Positions 8,337 to 18,379 of a stretch of DNA of 64,000 nucleotides are shown here, one piece after another (the stretch's first letter is position 1; each line of letters opens with the position of its first letter). A program made the position numbers and the translations under genes. The notes beneath the pieces were generated by a model. The model ran no database searches and was not told the origin of the DNA. It saw only the letters and a list, made by a program, of their open reading frames with translations. This stretch comes from Actinacidiphila sp. DG2A-62 (GTDB lineage Bacteria > Actinomycetota > Actinomycetes > Streptomycetales > Streptomycetaceae): NCBI RefSeq assembly GCF_035825295.1, contig NZ_JAYMGI010000002.1:1-64000 (forward strand), written 5' to 3'.

Positions 8337-9236
8337 AGGGCGTTTCTTTCGGATCATCGTGCTGACCAGATGAGGATGGCGGCGAGGTGGAGTCCGGCGA
8401 GGTAGATGGTTGCGGTCTTGTCGTAGCGGGTGGCCAGGCCGCGCCATTGCTTGAGCTTGTTGATGCACCGCTCGACGGTGTTGCGCTGCTTGTATGCCCG
8501 GCGGTGGAAGGCCGGCGGGCGGCCGCCGCGACTGCCGCGCCGCTTGCGGTTCGCCGCCTGGTCGGCGGGCTGCGGGATCACCGCCCGGATCTTCCGCTGC
8601 CGCAGGTGGAGGCGGATCGCCCGGGACGAGTAAGCCTTGTCGGCCAGGACTGCGTCCGGTGTGATTCTGGGGCGGCCGGTCCGTCTGGGCACCCGTAACC
8701 GGGCCATGACCTGCCCGAACGCGGGGGCGTCGCCTGCCTGGCCCGGCGTGAGCACGAATGCGAGTGGCCGGCACCGGCCGTCCGCGGCGAGGTGGATCTT
8801 GGTGGTCAGCCCGCCGCGGGACCGTCCGAGGGCATGGTCGTCCGGCTCGCCTGCCGGAGCCCCTTTTGACGGGCCCCGGCGGCGTGCTGATGAGCGCGGA
8901 CGACGGTGGAATCGACCGCGACGACCCATTCGAGGTCGCCTTCGGCGTCGGCCTGCGCGAGCAGGGCGGTGAAGACCTTCTCCCAGGTGCCGTCGGCCGC
9001 CCACATCCGCAGCCGGTTGTGGGCGCCCTTCCACGACCCGAAATGCCCGGGCAGGTCCGCCCACGGCGTGCCGGTGCGGTACTTGTAGGCGATCGCATCG
9101 ATCACCTGCCGGTGATCACGCCAACGCCCACCCCGCCGAGGGGTCCGATCCGGCAGCAACGGCTCGATACGCGCCCACTGGGCGTCGGTCAACGACACAC
9201 CAGACCAACGATCCGATGATCCGAAAGACACGCCCT
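8337..9236. mobile_element. IS5-family element nested inside another IS
   Basis: Near-perfect ends AGGGCGTTTCTTTCGGATCA (8337 on) and its inverse finishing CGCCCT at 9236 differ at one position over 23. The element is 900 bp and is inserted in the coding sequence of the outer transposase. A clear target duplication was not found. It is the youngest event in this cluster because it interrupts the other element. Confidence 0.82.
8354..9198 (-). CDS. IS5-family transposase, two frames joined by a likely -1 slip
   Basis: Frame one (GTG 9198, VSLTDAQWARIEPLLPDRT) holds the N-terminal domain and the first Asp in VVAVDSTVVRAHQHAAG. Frame two continues GEPDDHALGRSRGGLTTKIH, then TPDAVLADKAYSSRAIRLHL (second Asp) and YKQRNTVERCINKLKQWRGL (Glu), ending at 8354. 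The frames meet at CAA AAG GGG (minus strand, about 8863-8871), where A_AAG_GGG is a standard -1 slippery heptamer. A -1 slip gives exactly the needed frame, so this transposase may be intact and made by programmed frameshifting. Confidence 0.75.
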
Positions 9237-9578
9237 GTCGTCGCCATTGGCAAGCCCCTTCCCGGCAACCGGAACGACTGCAAGGCATGGGAGGAATCCG
9301 GCGCCAAGGACGCGGTCGGCCGGACCGCAACGATCGCTGACGGCGGCTACCCGAGCACGGGCCTGGTCATCCCGCACCGCCGGCCACGCGGCGGCGAGCT
9401 CACCGAATGGCAGGCCGAGCACAACCGCGAACATAAGCAGGTCCGTGCCCGCGTCGAGCACGTCTTCGCCCGGATGAAGACTTGGAAGATCCTCCGCGAC
9501 TGCCGCCTCAAGGGCGAGGGTGTCCACCACGCCATGCTCGGCATCGCCCGCCTGCATAACCTCCTCCAGGCCGCCTGA
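9237..9578 (+). pseudogene. IS5-type transposase, 3' part (interrupted)
   Basis: This is the continuation of the outer transposase after the nested IS: VVAIGKPLPGNRNDCKAWEE, ATIADGGYPSTGLVIPHR (second catalytic Asp), and VRARVEHVFARMKTWKILRD with the final Glu, ending LLQAA. Joined to the piece ending at 8336 it would make a ~265-aa DDE_Tnp_4 transposase. Confidence 0.75.
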
Positions 9579-9911
9579 GGCCAACGACCACCGAGCATCG
9601 ACCCACGTCCGAGACTCCCGAAGATCAATTACGGGACAGCCCTTAGGCATATGCCAATAACGACATGGCCCCCGAAGGCGGAGGCCGAGCCGTAGGGCAC
9701 CCCGGGCGGTACCGACAGCCGTACCTAGAGAGATTGCCCCTCGGCGCCTGCCGGCGTACGGCGCCGCCCACTCGATCTGGCAGCCCTGTAGACCACGAAA
9801 CGAGTAGCAGAGGAAGCCGTCGCGGGCAGCGGTACGCAGGAACAGGGTGGGGGCCGCAGTGAGGGTGTGGGACACCTGGGTACCGACAGCGGTGTGTGAG
9901 AGGAGCGGGCC

Positions 9912-10465
9912 TTGGGTGAGATCAATGACGGTCTGGAGCGGGCTTTGCGTACCCGGCCGCTGCCGGGCAGTGTCACAGCCCGGCTGGGCTTCCTGCTCAG
10001 GTTGGAGAAGGGCTCCACGAAGAGGCTGGCGGGGGTTCTGGGGGTCTCGCAGCGGACCGTGCAGCGGTGGGTCACGCCTGGCCCGGGGCGGCGCCCGCCA
10101 GGCGCGGTACAGAGGCGCGTGATCGAGGACGTCGTCCGGGCGCGGTGGCAGCCCCGGATTCGCGAGCGGTTGCGGGTGCGGGCCGAGGAGCGCGGCTTGT
10201 CCGTGCACGCCCGGGCCCGGTTCGGGTTCGCCTCCGCGGCCGGTTCCTCCGACGACCCCGCCGGCGGCTGATCACCCAGCACCTGTCCGGTGCGGTCGCG
10301 CGGGAGCTGTTCGCCGCCCGGGACGCCGGCGCCAGTGAGGCGCAGCAGATGGTCATCCTGGCCCGGGCACTGGGGCACGCCTACTTCCGCGACGGTGAGA
10401 CGCGGGCCCACGGGCTTCGAGTGGCCTTCTGCGACGTGGAGTTCGCCGACTTCGCCGTCGGCTGA
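9912..10465 (+). pseudogene. tpg: Telomere terminal protein Tpg homologue, single frameshift
   Basis: The TTG start at 9912 follows GAGAGGAG. The sequence (EINDGLERALRTRPLPGSV, LLRLEKGSTKRLAGVLGVSQ, RTVQRWVTPGPGRRPP, HARARFGFASAAGSSDDP, LITQHLSGAVARELFAAR, RAHGLRVAFCDVEFADF) follows Streptomyces Tpg along its length (~184 aa). Tpg caps and primes replication of linear chromosome or plasmid ends and is covalently attached to the telomere. The N-terminal third contains the helix-turn-helix. The frame breaks at C4 10257-10260; one more C joins both halves. No tap gene is visible beside it, although tap and tpg normally form a pair. Its presence suggests a chromosome arm or an integrated linear plasmid. 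Confidence 0.82.
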
Positions 10466-10508
10466 CCCGGCCCTCCCCCGTACGAGGGCGAGTGTGGGGT
10501 GCCGGGGG

Positions 10509-11644
10509 CTACCGGTCGCGGGTGGGCGCCGTGCGTGGGACGGCCAGCAGTCGCTGGTAGTGCTCGGCTTCCCTGTGCTCCGCCCAGTCCCACACCACCG
10601 GCCCGCCGGGCGCGGCCTTGCGCCGTCCCGGAGGTTGGGTCGGGCGCAGTTTGGCGCTCTCGGCGAGGCGCAGGAGGTGGTGGCGTTCGTTCGGGTGGGC
10701 CAGTAGTTCCTGGCTGCCGGTGAGGGTGGCGTAGCAGGCGGCGGCGCGCAGGAACGGGCGGGCCCAGGTCGGGGTGGGGTGGGTGGCGCAGCCGTCGGTG
10801 TAGCGGGCGGGGTCGTGGAAGGCGATGGTGGCTGCGTCGGGGCCGAGGTCGTCGGTGCGGACGGTGAGGAGTTGCTGGAAGGACGCGCCGGTCAGCAGGG
10901 TGGTGATGAGGGCGGCGGCCGAGCGCGGGTGGGCGGTCGCCTGGTGGATTCTGCGGGTGATCTCCAAAGCGGCTGCATCAGTGAGCGGTTGGGGTGGTGG
11001 ACGTTGCTTCCAGTCGATCGGTGCGGGCGTGCACGGGCCGGTGCAGGGCTGGGCGGGGTTGTAGGAGACAAGGCGGTCCAGGGCGGGCAGTGTCATCCAC
11101 CGGGCCGTCGGCGGGCGTGGGAGGGACGCTGGCGTGGGAAGGCCCGCGGAGGGGGTGGGGGCGCCGTCGTAGTAGTGGCGGCGGGCGGTGCCGAGGTCGC
11201 TGGTGACGGTGTGGGGCAGGGCGTGCAGAGCCCGGTGGAGCGCGGCGGGCGGGGTCGGTGGCAGACCAGGGTCAAGGTGATGCCGGTGGCCTCGCGCAGG
11301 CGCAGGAGTTGCTCGAGACGGCGGGTGGTGAGTCGGTGGGCTCGCAGGACGGTGAGGCGGGCTGGGGGCATGGCGTGGATCCAGGCTGTGGCGGCCTCCC
11401 ATGCCGGTTGCCGGCCCGGCGGGTAGCGGCCCGGCAGCAGCGGCGGCTTGCCCAGGGCAGCCAGGAGGTCGTGGGCAAGGGCGGTGTCGCTGGTAGTGCC
11501 GGGCCCGGGATGCAGGGTGATCCGGCCAGCAGCGGAGTCGTGGGCAGCCAGAGCGGCGTGGGTGTGTGCCGCGTCGTCGTAGCGGTCCAGCACGAGCACC
11601 ACCGGAGGAGGCTGCGTGGTGGTGCTGGTGGGGTGGGCGGTCAT
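10509..11644 (-). pseudogene. Third protein of a Tn7/Tn5053-like transposition module, frameshifted
   Basis: The ATG at 11644 overlaps the stop of the AAA gene (ATGA). The first part (VVLVLDRYDDAAHTHAALAA, then PARLTVLRAHRLTTRRLEQL) reads to about 11255, then the frame changes and continues LHRALHALPHTVTSDLGTAR, PALDRLVSYNPAQPCTGPC, LTTLLTGASFQQLLTVRTDD, ending AVPRTAPTRDR. Together it is ~378 aa. Its position, third after a DDE transposase and an AAA ATPase, is where TniQ/TnsD-type target selectors usually sit. I do not see the TniQ zinc-binding cysteines, so the role is unknown. Confidence 0.5.
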
Positions 11645-12384
11645 GCGAGGCGGCTGAAGGCCCAGCGCAGGAGTTCCCGGTCAGGTGTGGTGCGGCCGGT
11701 GCGGGCGAGCGCGGTGCGGGTGTGAGCGGTCAGCTGGGCCCAGGCGCGGAAGTTTCCGTGCGCGGCGTGGCTGTCGGCGAAGGCGATGTCGTCGGGATCG
11801 GCGCCGGCCCATACGGGATGGAACAGGGGGATGACCTGCTGGACCTCTTCGGGGGTGAGGCGGGTGAAGTGCTGCCAGATGAAGACCCGCGAGGAGAGCA
11901 TCGGTTCGCGGCGCAGCACCGTGTGGCAGCCCTCGCCGCCGACGAAGACGACCGCGAAGCGGGTGGCGGGCTCGTCCCACAGGTAGCGGAAGTACTCGAA
12001 CGCCTCCCCGTTGAGCCACTGGGCCTCGTCCACCAAGAAGGTGCGAGGATGCTCGGCCAGGGCGTTCTTCAGCAGGCGGTCGAACTCGCTGGGGTGGCGG
12101 GGCGGCTCGCCGGGCAGGTCCAGCGCGGTGAACAGTTCGTAGCGCACCGCGCGGGCCGTGGGGCGGGCCCGGAAGGTGACCCGGCGGACGTCTTCTGCGG
12201 GTTCGAGTTCGTGCAGGCAGATGTTGACCGCGAGGGTCTTGCCGAAGCCGGCACCGCCGTGAATGCACATCATGGCGCGTGCGGCGACGGTGTCGGTGAT
12301 GTTCTCCCGCGCGGTGAGCAGTGCCCGGGTGGTGACCACGGCGGCGTCGGGCAGGTCGACGTACTGGTAGGTGGCAGCGGTCAT
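11641..12384 (-). CDS. AAA+ ATPase, TnsC/TniB-like transposition regulator
   Basis: This 247-aa protein has Walker A GGAGFGKT and Walker B RTFLVDEAQW, followed by a sensor-1-like strand RFAVVFVGGEG, in the AAA_22/TniB pattern. Such ATPases bind DNA, pick the target site and activate the DDE transposase. Its start overlaps the transposase stop and its stop overlaps the next gene (both ATGA), so the three genes form one operon. The gene is intact. Confidence 0.8.
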   Translation of the reverse strand: MTAATYQYVDLPDAAVVTTRALLTARENITDTVAARAMMCIHGGAGFGKTLAVNICLHELEPAEDVRRVTFRARPTARAVRYELFTALDLPGEPPRHPSEFDRLLKNALAEHPRTFLVDEAQWLNGEAFEYFRYLWDEPATRFAVVFVGGEGCHTVLRREPMLSSRVFIWQHFTRLTPEEVQQVIPLFHPVWAGADPDDIAFADSHAAHGNFRAWAQLTAHTRTALARTGRTTPDRELLRWAFSRLA

Positions 12385-14125
12385 CAGGCATCTCCTGCCG
12401 GGTGCGTGTCCGGCTCCGGCACTGCGTGTGGCGGAGCGTCCGGCGGGACATCGTCTGGAGCGGAGACGGGCGGGAGCGGGGCGGTGCCGGCCGCGACGGC
12501 GGGCGGGGTGCGCCAGTGCGCCGGCGGCGGGGCGTGCGGGATCAGATCGGGCAGCGCCAGCTTCGACAGGTCCGACTCGGCGGCCTCGCCGAGCTCGCGG
12601 TCGGCCTCAGCGGCGCTGAGCGCGCCCAGGCGGCGGGGCGGGGCGGGCTTCGTGGCGGCGGCGTAGCGCTCGCGCTGGGATGCCTCGAGATCCTTCCTCA
12701 GGCGGCGGGTGCGCGCGGCCCGCACTTTGCGTACGGCACTGATCTGCTCTGCGGTGGCCTGGTCGGCCAGGTCCGCAGAACCCAGGTAGCGGCCGGTGAC
12801 GGGGTCGAAGACCTCGATGCGGTGGTCGTGGTGGGGCATGTACCGCACCTGCACCCGGATGCCGGCCTGGCCGGTCATCCACGCGGCGCTGTAGGTGCGG
12901 CCGCGCCAGTGCACGCCGTGGCCGGTCAGTTTCCAGGGCCGGCCGTCGTCTTCGAGGGTGAAGGCCCACAGGTCGGCTGCGGGGATGTCGGTGACAGGGG
13001 TCGGATCGGCCTGCCACGCCTCCAGCGGTGTACGGCCTGACAGGGCTTTCGGATGATGCGCGGTGTTCCACCAGTTCGTCCAGGTCAGGACCTGCTCGGT
13101 GAAATCCTGGAACGACAGGGTGGATGCTGGCTTTTCGGAACCGGCGGTGCGTCCGCGTCTGCCGGAACCGCGGCGCGCGGTGGGGCCGGCGGTGTAGCCG
13201 GGCAGGGCGGCGAACAGCATGCGGTCTGCGGCCCGGTTGAGGTTCTCCACCGTGCCCTTCAAGTGGGGGCTGTAGGCGGGCAGGTCCTTGACGGTCACGC
13301 CCATCGCGCCGAGCGCGGTGGTGACGGCGGTGGACAGAAAGTCCTTGCCCCGGTCCACCCTCACCTGTTCCGGCACTCCCCCGGCCGGGCCGTAGGGCTC
13401 CTCCCGCACCACGGCAGCGCGCAAGGCCGCCAGTACCGACGCGCGGGAGGGATGGCCCGGGGTGACGGCGGTACCGGTGATGACCTTGGTGGCAGTGTCG
13501 ATGAACCAGGTGATCCACGGACGCACCAGGTCGCCGTCGGCGTCGACCAGCAGCGGGGCCTGGACGTGGTCGCTCTCCCAGGCGTGGTTGCGCCACGACG
13601 CCGGCCGCTTGCCGAACACGTCGTGGGCCCGTGCCGCCTCCGGCCCGAGAGCGAGACCGGCGCGCTCCCCGCATCCAGATCCCGGCGCAGCGCCCGGTGC
13701 AGCGTCGTCAACGACGGCACGTATCCCGGCGGAGACTGCCGAGCAGCCCGCGCGACCAGCTCACGATGAACCGCCCGCACGTTCCCCTTCCACAACGCCA
13801 GCAGGCAGCGCACCTCAGGCGTGACCGTGAACCTCGTATCCTCCCGGGCCCGGGCACCAGGCCGCGCGGCCGCGGCCTCGTCGCGCCCGGCGGCGGCCAG
13901 CCACCGCCACACGGTGCGCTCCGTCACCCCCAGCGCGTCCGCGGCCACCCGCACATGGCAGGCCGTCAGCCCTCCGGCCGTCCGCACAGCAAGCAGCCGC
14001 CGCACCGCCGGGCCCCGCAACGCTGCCCTCGACGCCGCCGGCAGCCCGCCCCCGGTGGCCACGCGCGCTGCGCCACCGCTCTCCCCCACGCCCGTTCCTC
14101 CACTGCAGACACCGACGCCCACCAC
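12384..14125 (-). pseudogene. TnsB/TniA/Mu-like DDE transposase, single frameshift
   Basis: The N-terminal part contains two helix-turn-helix blocks (CHVRVAADALGVTERTVWRW; PGYVPSLTTLHRALRRDL). After a frame change at the forward C4 run 13667-13670 (one base short) it continues RAHDVFGKRPASWRNHAWES, DHVQAPLLVDADGD (first Asp), VRVDRGKDFLS (second Asp) and AYSPHLKGTVENLNRA (Glu). Next is a Mu-type C-terminal beta domain and a proline-rich tail. This is the catalytic protein of Tn7/Tn5053/Tn552-type transposons. The start is uncertain: ATG at 14125 or GTG near 14060. Confidence 0.72.
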
Positions 14126-14286
14126 GGTGCAGCCGCACGTCCATCCAACGGATCAGAAGTGCCGTTCCCATGACAGTGAGCCGCGGCAGGGTGTACCGCG
14201 CCATGACAGCGACACCCACCACATGTGCCGCCCCACGTCAGCAAACCAAACCACCACTCCCACCCCCACCAGCACAAACACTCAAC

Positions 14287-14321
14287 CTGACACGCCGTCA
14301 CTGACATCACCCCACTGACAC
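14287..14321. repeat. CTGACA repeats spaced 14 bp, likely transposon end
   Basis: CTGACA occurs at 14287, 14301 and 14315, exactly 14 bp apart, and further TGACA copies lie at 14171 and 14204. They flank the 5' side of the DDE transposase gene. Tn7- and Mu-like transposons carry such tandem transposase-binding sites at their ends, with TGACA inverted being TGTCA. The matching end on the other side of the module was not found. Confidence 0.5.
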
Positions 14322-14348
14322 GAAAGCGGCACATCGCAGCTGGAGAAC

Positions 14349-17028
14349 ATGCTCCACCTCACCCCGGCGGATGCCTCGGAGCAGCCACCAGCACCCGTAC
14401 GCAGGCCGACAAATGGGCGGCCAACGTTCGGGCGGCGAGGCAGGTACACCGGCGACGGCGCCGGCGGCTTCGCCGCAGGTGTCCAGGTCGGGCCGGGCTA
14501 CACCACGATGAACATCATCGGCGGCGACTTCAACGGCGACGGCAAGAACGACCTCATGGTGCAGGACACCAGCGCCGCCAGCGGCCATCTGTACTTTTAC
14601 CCGGGCAACGGCACCGGCACGTTCGGCACCCGCACCGACCTCGGCGCCAACTATGGCGGCCTGCGTCTGACTGCGATCGACTTCAACAACGACCACAAGC
14701 TCGACCTGCTGGCGATCTACCCAGGCAACGACCACCTGTACTTCTATCCCGGCACTGGTACCGGCACCCTAGGCACCCGCACCGACCTCGGCGTCGGCTG
14801 GACCAACTTCCAGCTCACTGCCGGGGACTTCACCGGTGACGGCAAGGACGACTTCGCCGCCGACGACACCACCAACCACAAGGTGTACGTCTACCCCGGC
14901 ACCGGTTCCGGCACCTTCTCCGCTCGTATCCCCCAGGCCGACACCTGGACGTCCTACGGGATACCGGTGGCCGGCCGGTTCGACTACGGCTCCGGCCTGG
15001 GCATCGCCGCCACCGACTCCAGCTCCCACGTGCGGACCTGGAGTGGCGACGGCGCCGGGCACTTCAGCGGCGCCCTGACCGCGACCACCGCGTACACCGG
15101 CAGCCGCACCCTCTACAGCTACGACGACGACGGCAACACCCGTACCCAGTCCGGGCCGGCCGGCACCGCCGTCTACCGCTACGACCCCGCAGCGGACCTG
15201 ACCGCCACGATCCTGCCCACCGGCAACGGCTACACCGAGAAACGCTCCTACGACAACGACGGCCGCCTCACCGAGATCAGCAGCACCAAGGGCAGCACCA
15301 CCTTCGCAGACTGGCAGCTCACCCTCGACGAAGCCGGCCAGCTGCAGCGCGTCGACGTCAACCGTTCCGGTAAGCCTGCCAGCCACCAGTACTACACCTA
15401 CGACTCCGCAGGCCGGCTCCTGACCGACTGCACCTCGGCCACCCTGGCCGCGCAGTGCCCCGCCGCAGACGCCACCGCCGGCACCACCTACACCTACGAC
15501 GGCGTCGGCAACCGCACCACCGCCACCACCGCTGGCACTCTCACCACCTACACCTACGACGCTGCCGACCAGCTCAGCAACGCCCTAACCGGCAACAAGA
15601 CCACCAGCTACACCTACGACAAGAACGGCAACCAGACCGGCGACGGCACCAACACCTTCACCTACGACGCCACCAGCCACCTGTCGTCGCTCACCACGCC
15701 AAGCGCCACCTACACCTACGGCTACGACGCTGAAGGCAACCGCACCAGCGCCTCCAAAGCCGGCACCGGCCTGCTCCGCAACACCATCTGGGACCCCAAC
15801 TACGACCTCCCCCAGGTCGCCGCGGAATACGGCGCCAGCGGCAGCCTCATCGCCGCCTACCAGTACAACCCGCTGGAACAGATCCAGTCCCAGACCACCA
15901 GCGCCGCCGCGCCCTTCTACTACCACCACGACCAGCTCGGCTCCGTCACCGACATCACCGACACCGCCGGAGCCCTGCAGACCAGCTACAGCTACACCGC
16001 CTACGGCGCACTCACCCAAACAGACACCGCCACCAACCCGCCCACCAACCGCTTCACCTACACCGGGCAGTACAAAGAACCCACCACCAACGCCGCCGGC
16101 TACGACCTGCGCGCCCGCAATTACGACCCCACCACCGGCCGCTTCACCAGCACCGACCCCATCCAGCTCCGCCCAAGCGACCCCTACACCTCCGCCTACT
16201 CCTACGCCGGAAACAGCCCCACCAATGGCATCGATCCCTCCGGCCAGAACTGGCTCGACCCGATCACCAGCCGCCTCCAGGCCATCGGCAGCGGCCTGAA
16301 AGAAAGCGCCGAACTCCCCTTCACCTTCGTCGGAGACCTCGCCGACGCCGTCTCCGGCCGCAACGGCGGCGCCGGAAACTTCCTCGACACCTACTTCCCC
16401 ATCCGCCCCGCCTACCGCCTCTACCGGGCAGCCGAAATGCTCCACAACCAAGGCTGCGACCAACTCGCCGACCAGTACGACGCCGCAGGCGACCAACTCA
16501 CCCAGCAGTTGGCTGTCACAGTGCTAGGTGGATTCAAGGGGGGGTGGAGTAGGTACATCTCTCGCAGAAGACGAGATCCGGCTCGGTGCCGCTGATCTCG
16601 GCTCGGCAAACACCGCAGCTAACGGGCTGCGCTACTACACGCCGGAGACTCCCCAGGCCAGGGCCTTGATCAACCCGGACAACGGGTACTCCAACTGCGT
16701 TCTGTGCACCCTCGCAGGGGACGACCTGATCGCTGGTAGGCCTGTGAAACCGGCACCAGGTGGAGTCGGCCCCTACGACCGTGACTATCTGGAAGCTGCC
16801 ACAGGCCGAACCTTCGTCAAAGAGGCAGGGCGCCTCAGCCAGGTGGTGAAGGATGTCCTCGGCTGGGGCTCTGGTGGCCGGGGTTTCATTGCAGTGTGGC
16901 CACAGGATGGTGTAGGCCACGTCTTCAATGTGGTCAACGTGGATGGCAGTGTTGTCTTCCTCGACTACCAGCTCGGGAAAGCCAAGCCGACCGGCTGGGC
17001 AAGGTACGAGATCATGAGGACGGACTGA
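14349..17028 (+). pseudogene. Rhs-repeat polymorphic toxin with papain-fold glutamine-deamidase-type C-terminus; 5' truncated, one frameshift
   Basis: The protein begins abruptly with FG-GAP/VCBS repeats (GGDFNGDGKNDLMVQD; AGDFTGDGKDDFAADD), then many YD repeats (TTYTYDGVGNRTTATT; SYTYDKNGNQTGDG). It then has the Rhs core close NYDPTTGRFTSTDPIQ and AGNSPTNGIDPSGQNW. There is no signal peptide, so the 5' part is missing, probably lost at the transposon junction just upstream. At the G7 run 16538-16544 the frame changes. With one G fewer it fuses to LAEDEIRLGAADLGSANTA and a toxin domain with YSNCVLCTLAGDDL (catalytic Cys), VGHVFNVVNVDGS (His) and VVFLDYQLGK (Asp). That triad fits the papain-fold/glutamine-deamidase toxins. 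The Imm35-type gene follows by 1 bp. Confidence 0.7.
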
Positions 17029-17029
17029 C

Positions 17030-17308
17030 GTGCTGTCAATGGAGCAAGCGCTGGAAGCAGCCGCGGTGTTCTTGGAGCAGAACTGCGGCGGCTGGGATCC
17101 GAACACGATGCGACTTCAACCGGAGAGGGCTCGCATCGAGAACGGCCACGTCTTCGTACCGTGGAACGCTCGGGCGTTCCTGGACGAAGGCCAGCACGGC
17201 AAGGCACTCCTCGGGAATATGCCGGTCCTCGTGGACCCCGTCACGGGCGCATGCCGATTCATGACCCTCGAAGAGGTGATGACTCAGCTGAGGATCGCAG
17301 ACGCATGA
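17030..17308 (+). CDS. Imm35/YrhB-type immunity protein
   Basis: This protein of ~92 aa starts at GTG 17030 or ATG 17039. The pattern AAVFLEQNCGGWDPNTMRLQ, then GHVFVPWNARAFLDEG, then GNMPVLVDPVTGACRFM fits the YrhB/Imm35 fold, a small protein found next to papain-fold and deamidase toxins. It starts one base after the toxin stop, as expected for an immunity gene that must be co-expressed. The direct pairing makes the toxin call stronger. Confidence 0.75.
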   Translation: MLSMEQALEAAAVFLEQNCGGWDPNTMRLQPERARIENGHVFVPWNARAFLDEGQHGKALLGNMPVLVDPVTGACRFMTLEEVMTQLRIADA

Positions 17309-17482
17309 TCGGCTCTTGAACTCTACTGGTTCGGGCGGGTGGACAGCTCAGCCGCCCGCCCGAACCCACCCCAAGTGGCCACGGCCTGATGGGTGGTTTC
17401 GTCTGCGCGCCGTCGCCAGCCGCGCAGAGGCTGGTGAACCGCTCCGTTCGGTGGAGGCTCGATCGTCTGAGAGGACCGAGTC

Positions 17483-17803
17483 ATGGCACGTCCTTCCCCG
17501 TACCCGCTTGAGCTGCGGCGCCGTGCGGTGCGGATGGTCGCCGAGGTGCGGCCTGATGACGACACCGAATGGGCCGCGATGAAAGCGGCCGCCCAGAAGT
17601 TGGGCATCGGCACGACCGAGACGCTCCGGAAGCGGGTGCGGCAGGACCAGATCGACACCGGCGTCCGGCCCGGCTCGACGACGGAGGAGGCCGAGCTGAA
17701 GCGGCTGAAGAAGAACGCCGAGCTCAAGCGGGCCAACGAGATCCTGAAAGCCGCGGCGTCTTTCTTCACGGCCGAGCTCGACCGGCCACATCCGCGCTCG
17801 TAG
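17483..17803 (+). CDS. IS3-family transposase OrfA
   Basis: This 106-aa protein, MARPSPYPLELRRRAVRMVA onward, has the HTH_Tnp_1 helix-turn-helix (AAAQKLGIGTTETLRKRVR) and the leucine-zipper-like coiled coil ELKRLKKNAELKRANEILKA that mark IS3 OrfA proteins. It normally fuses to OrfB by -1 frameshifting. The partner downstream is damaged, so the element is probably dead. Confidence 0.85.
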   Translation: MARPSPYPLELRRRAVRMVAEVRPDDDTEWAAMKAAAQKLGIGTTETLRKRVRQDQIDTGVRPGSTTEEAELKRLKKNAELKRANEILKAAASFFTAELDRPHPRS

Positions 17804-18349
17804 CGTTCATCGACGAGCATCGCGACCGCTTCGGCGGTGTCGAGCCGATCTGCCGCGTGCTGACCGCGCACGACTGCCAGATCGCCCCCCTCCACCTACT
17901 ACGCCCACCACAAACGCCGGAACACGCCCTCCGCCAAGACCGTGCAGGACGCCGAACTGAAGGAGCACACCAGCAACGTCTTCGAAGCCAACTACCGCGT
18001 CCACGGGGCGAGGAAAATCTGGCACCACAGCGACGCCAGGTCGCAGTACACCAGTGTCCGGCTCGCCGAACACATCCAGGCCACCGGCATCGCCGCCTCC
18101 ATCGGATCCGTCGGCGACGCCTACGACAACGCCCTGACGGAGAGCACAATCGGCCTGTTCACGACCGAGCTGATCAAACCCCGACCGCCCTGGAAGACGC
18201 TGTCCGACGTCGAACTCGCCACCGCCGAGTACGTCGACTGGTACAACCACCGCCGACTCCACGGTGAGATCGGCTACGTCCCACCCGTCCAATACGAGAC
18301 CCACCACTACCGAGCAACCACAAACCCCCAGGTCACAGTCAACATGTGA
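17790..18349 (+). pseudogene. IS3-family transposase OrfB, internally deleted and frameshifted
   Basis: The start LVAFIDEHRDRFGGVEPICR runs to QIAP, breaks at the C6 run 17885-17890 (one C too many), then continues STYYAHHKRRNTPSAK and NVFEANYRVHGARKIWH. The sequence then jumps directly to HSDARSQYTSVRLAEHI. In intact IS3 proteins about 120 residues with the first catalytic Asp lie between those blocks, so an internal deletion has removed part of the DDE core. The second Asp (AYDNALTES) and the end YNHRRLHGEIGYVPPVQYE remain. Confidence 0.75.
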
Positions 18350-18379
18350 AGTCTTCACCGAACCCGGAGCGGTTCAGTC

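Larger units (their letters stand above)
7454..9643. mobile_element. IS5-type (DDE_Tnp_4) element, split by a second IS
   Basis: GAGCTGTCCCGTAA at 7454-7467 matches the inverse of TTACGGGACAGCCC near 9630-9643 in 13 of 14 positions. If these are the ends, the element is ~1.29 kb without its 900-bp insert and also carries the small ORF at 7567-7924. A weaker match (GGGGGGTCCCGAAG, 7879-7892) lies much closer to the transposase and could be the real left end, which would make the ORF host DNA. The transposase is interrupted at 8337 by another IS. Confidence 0.6.

Noticed and set aside
9644..9911. Possible remnant of tap before tpg
   Set aside because: The 268 bp hold only short frames without resemblance to Tap, and no helix-turn-helix could be seen.
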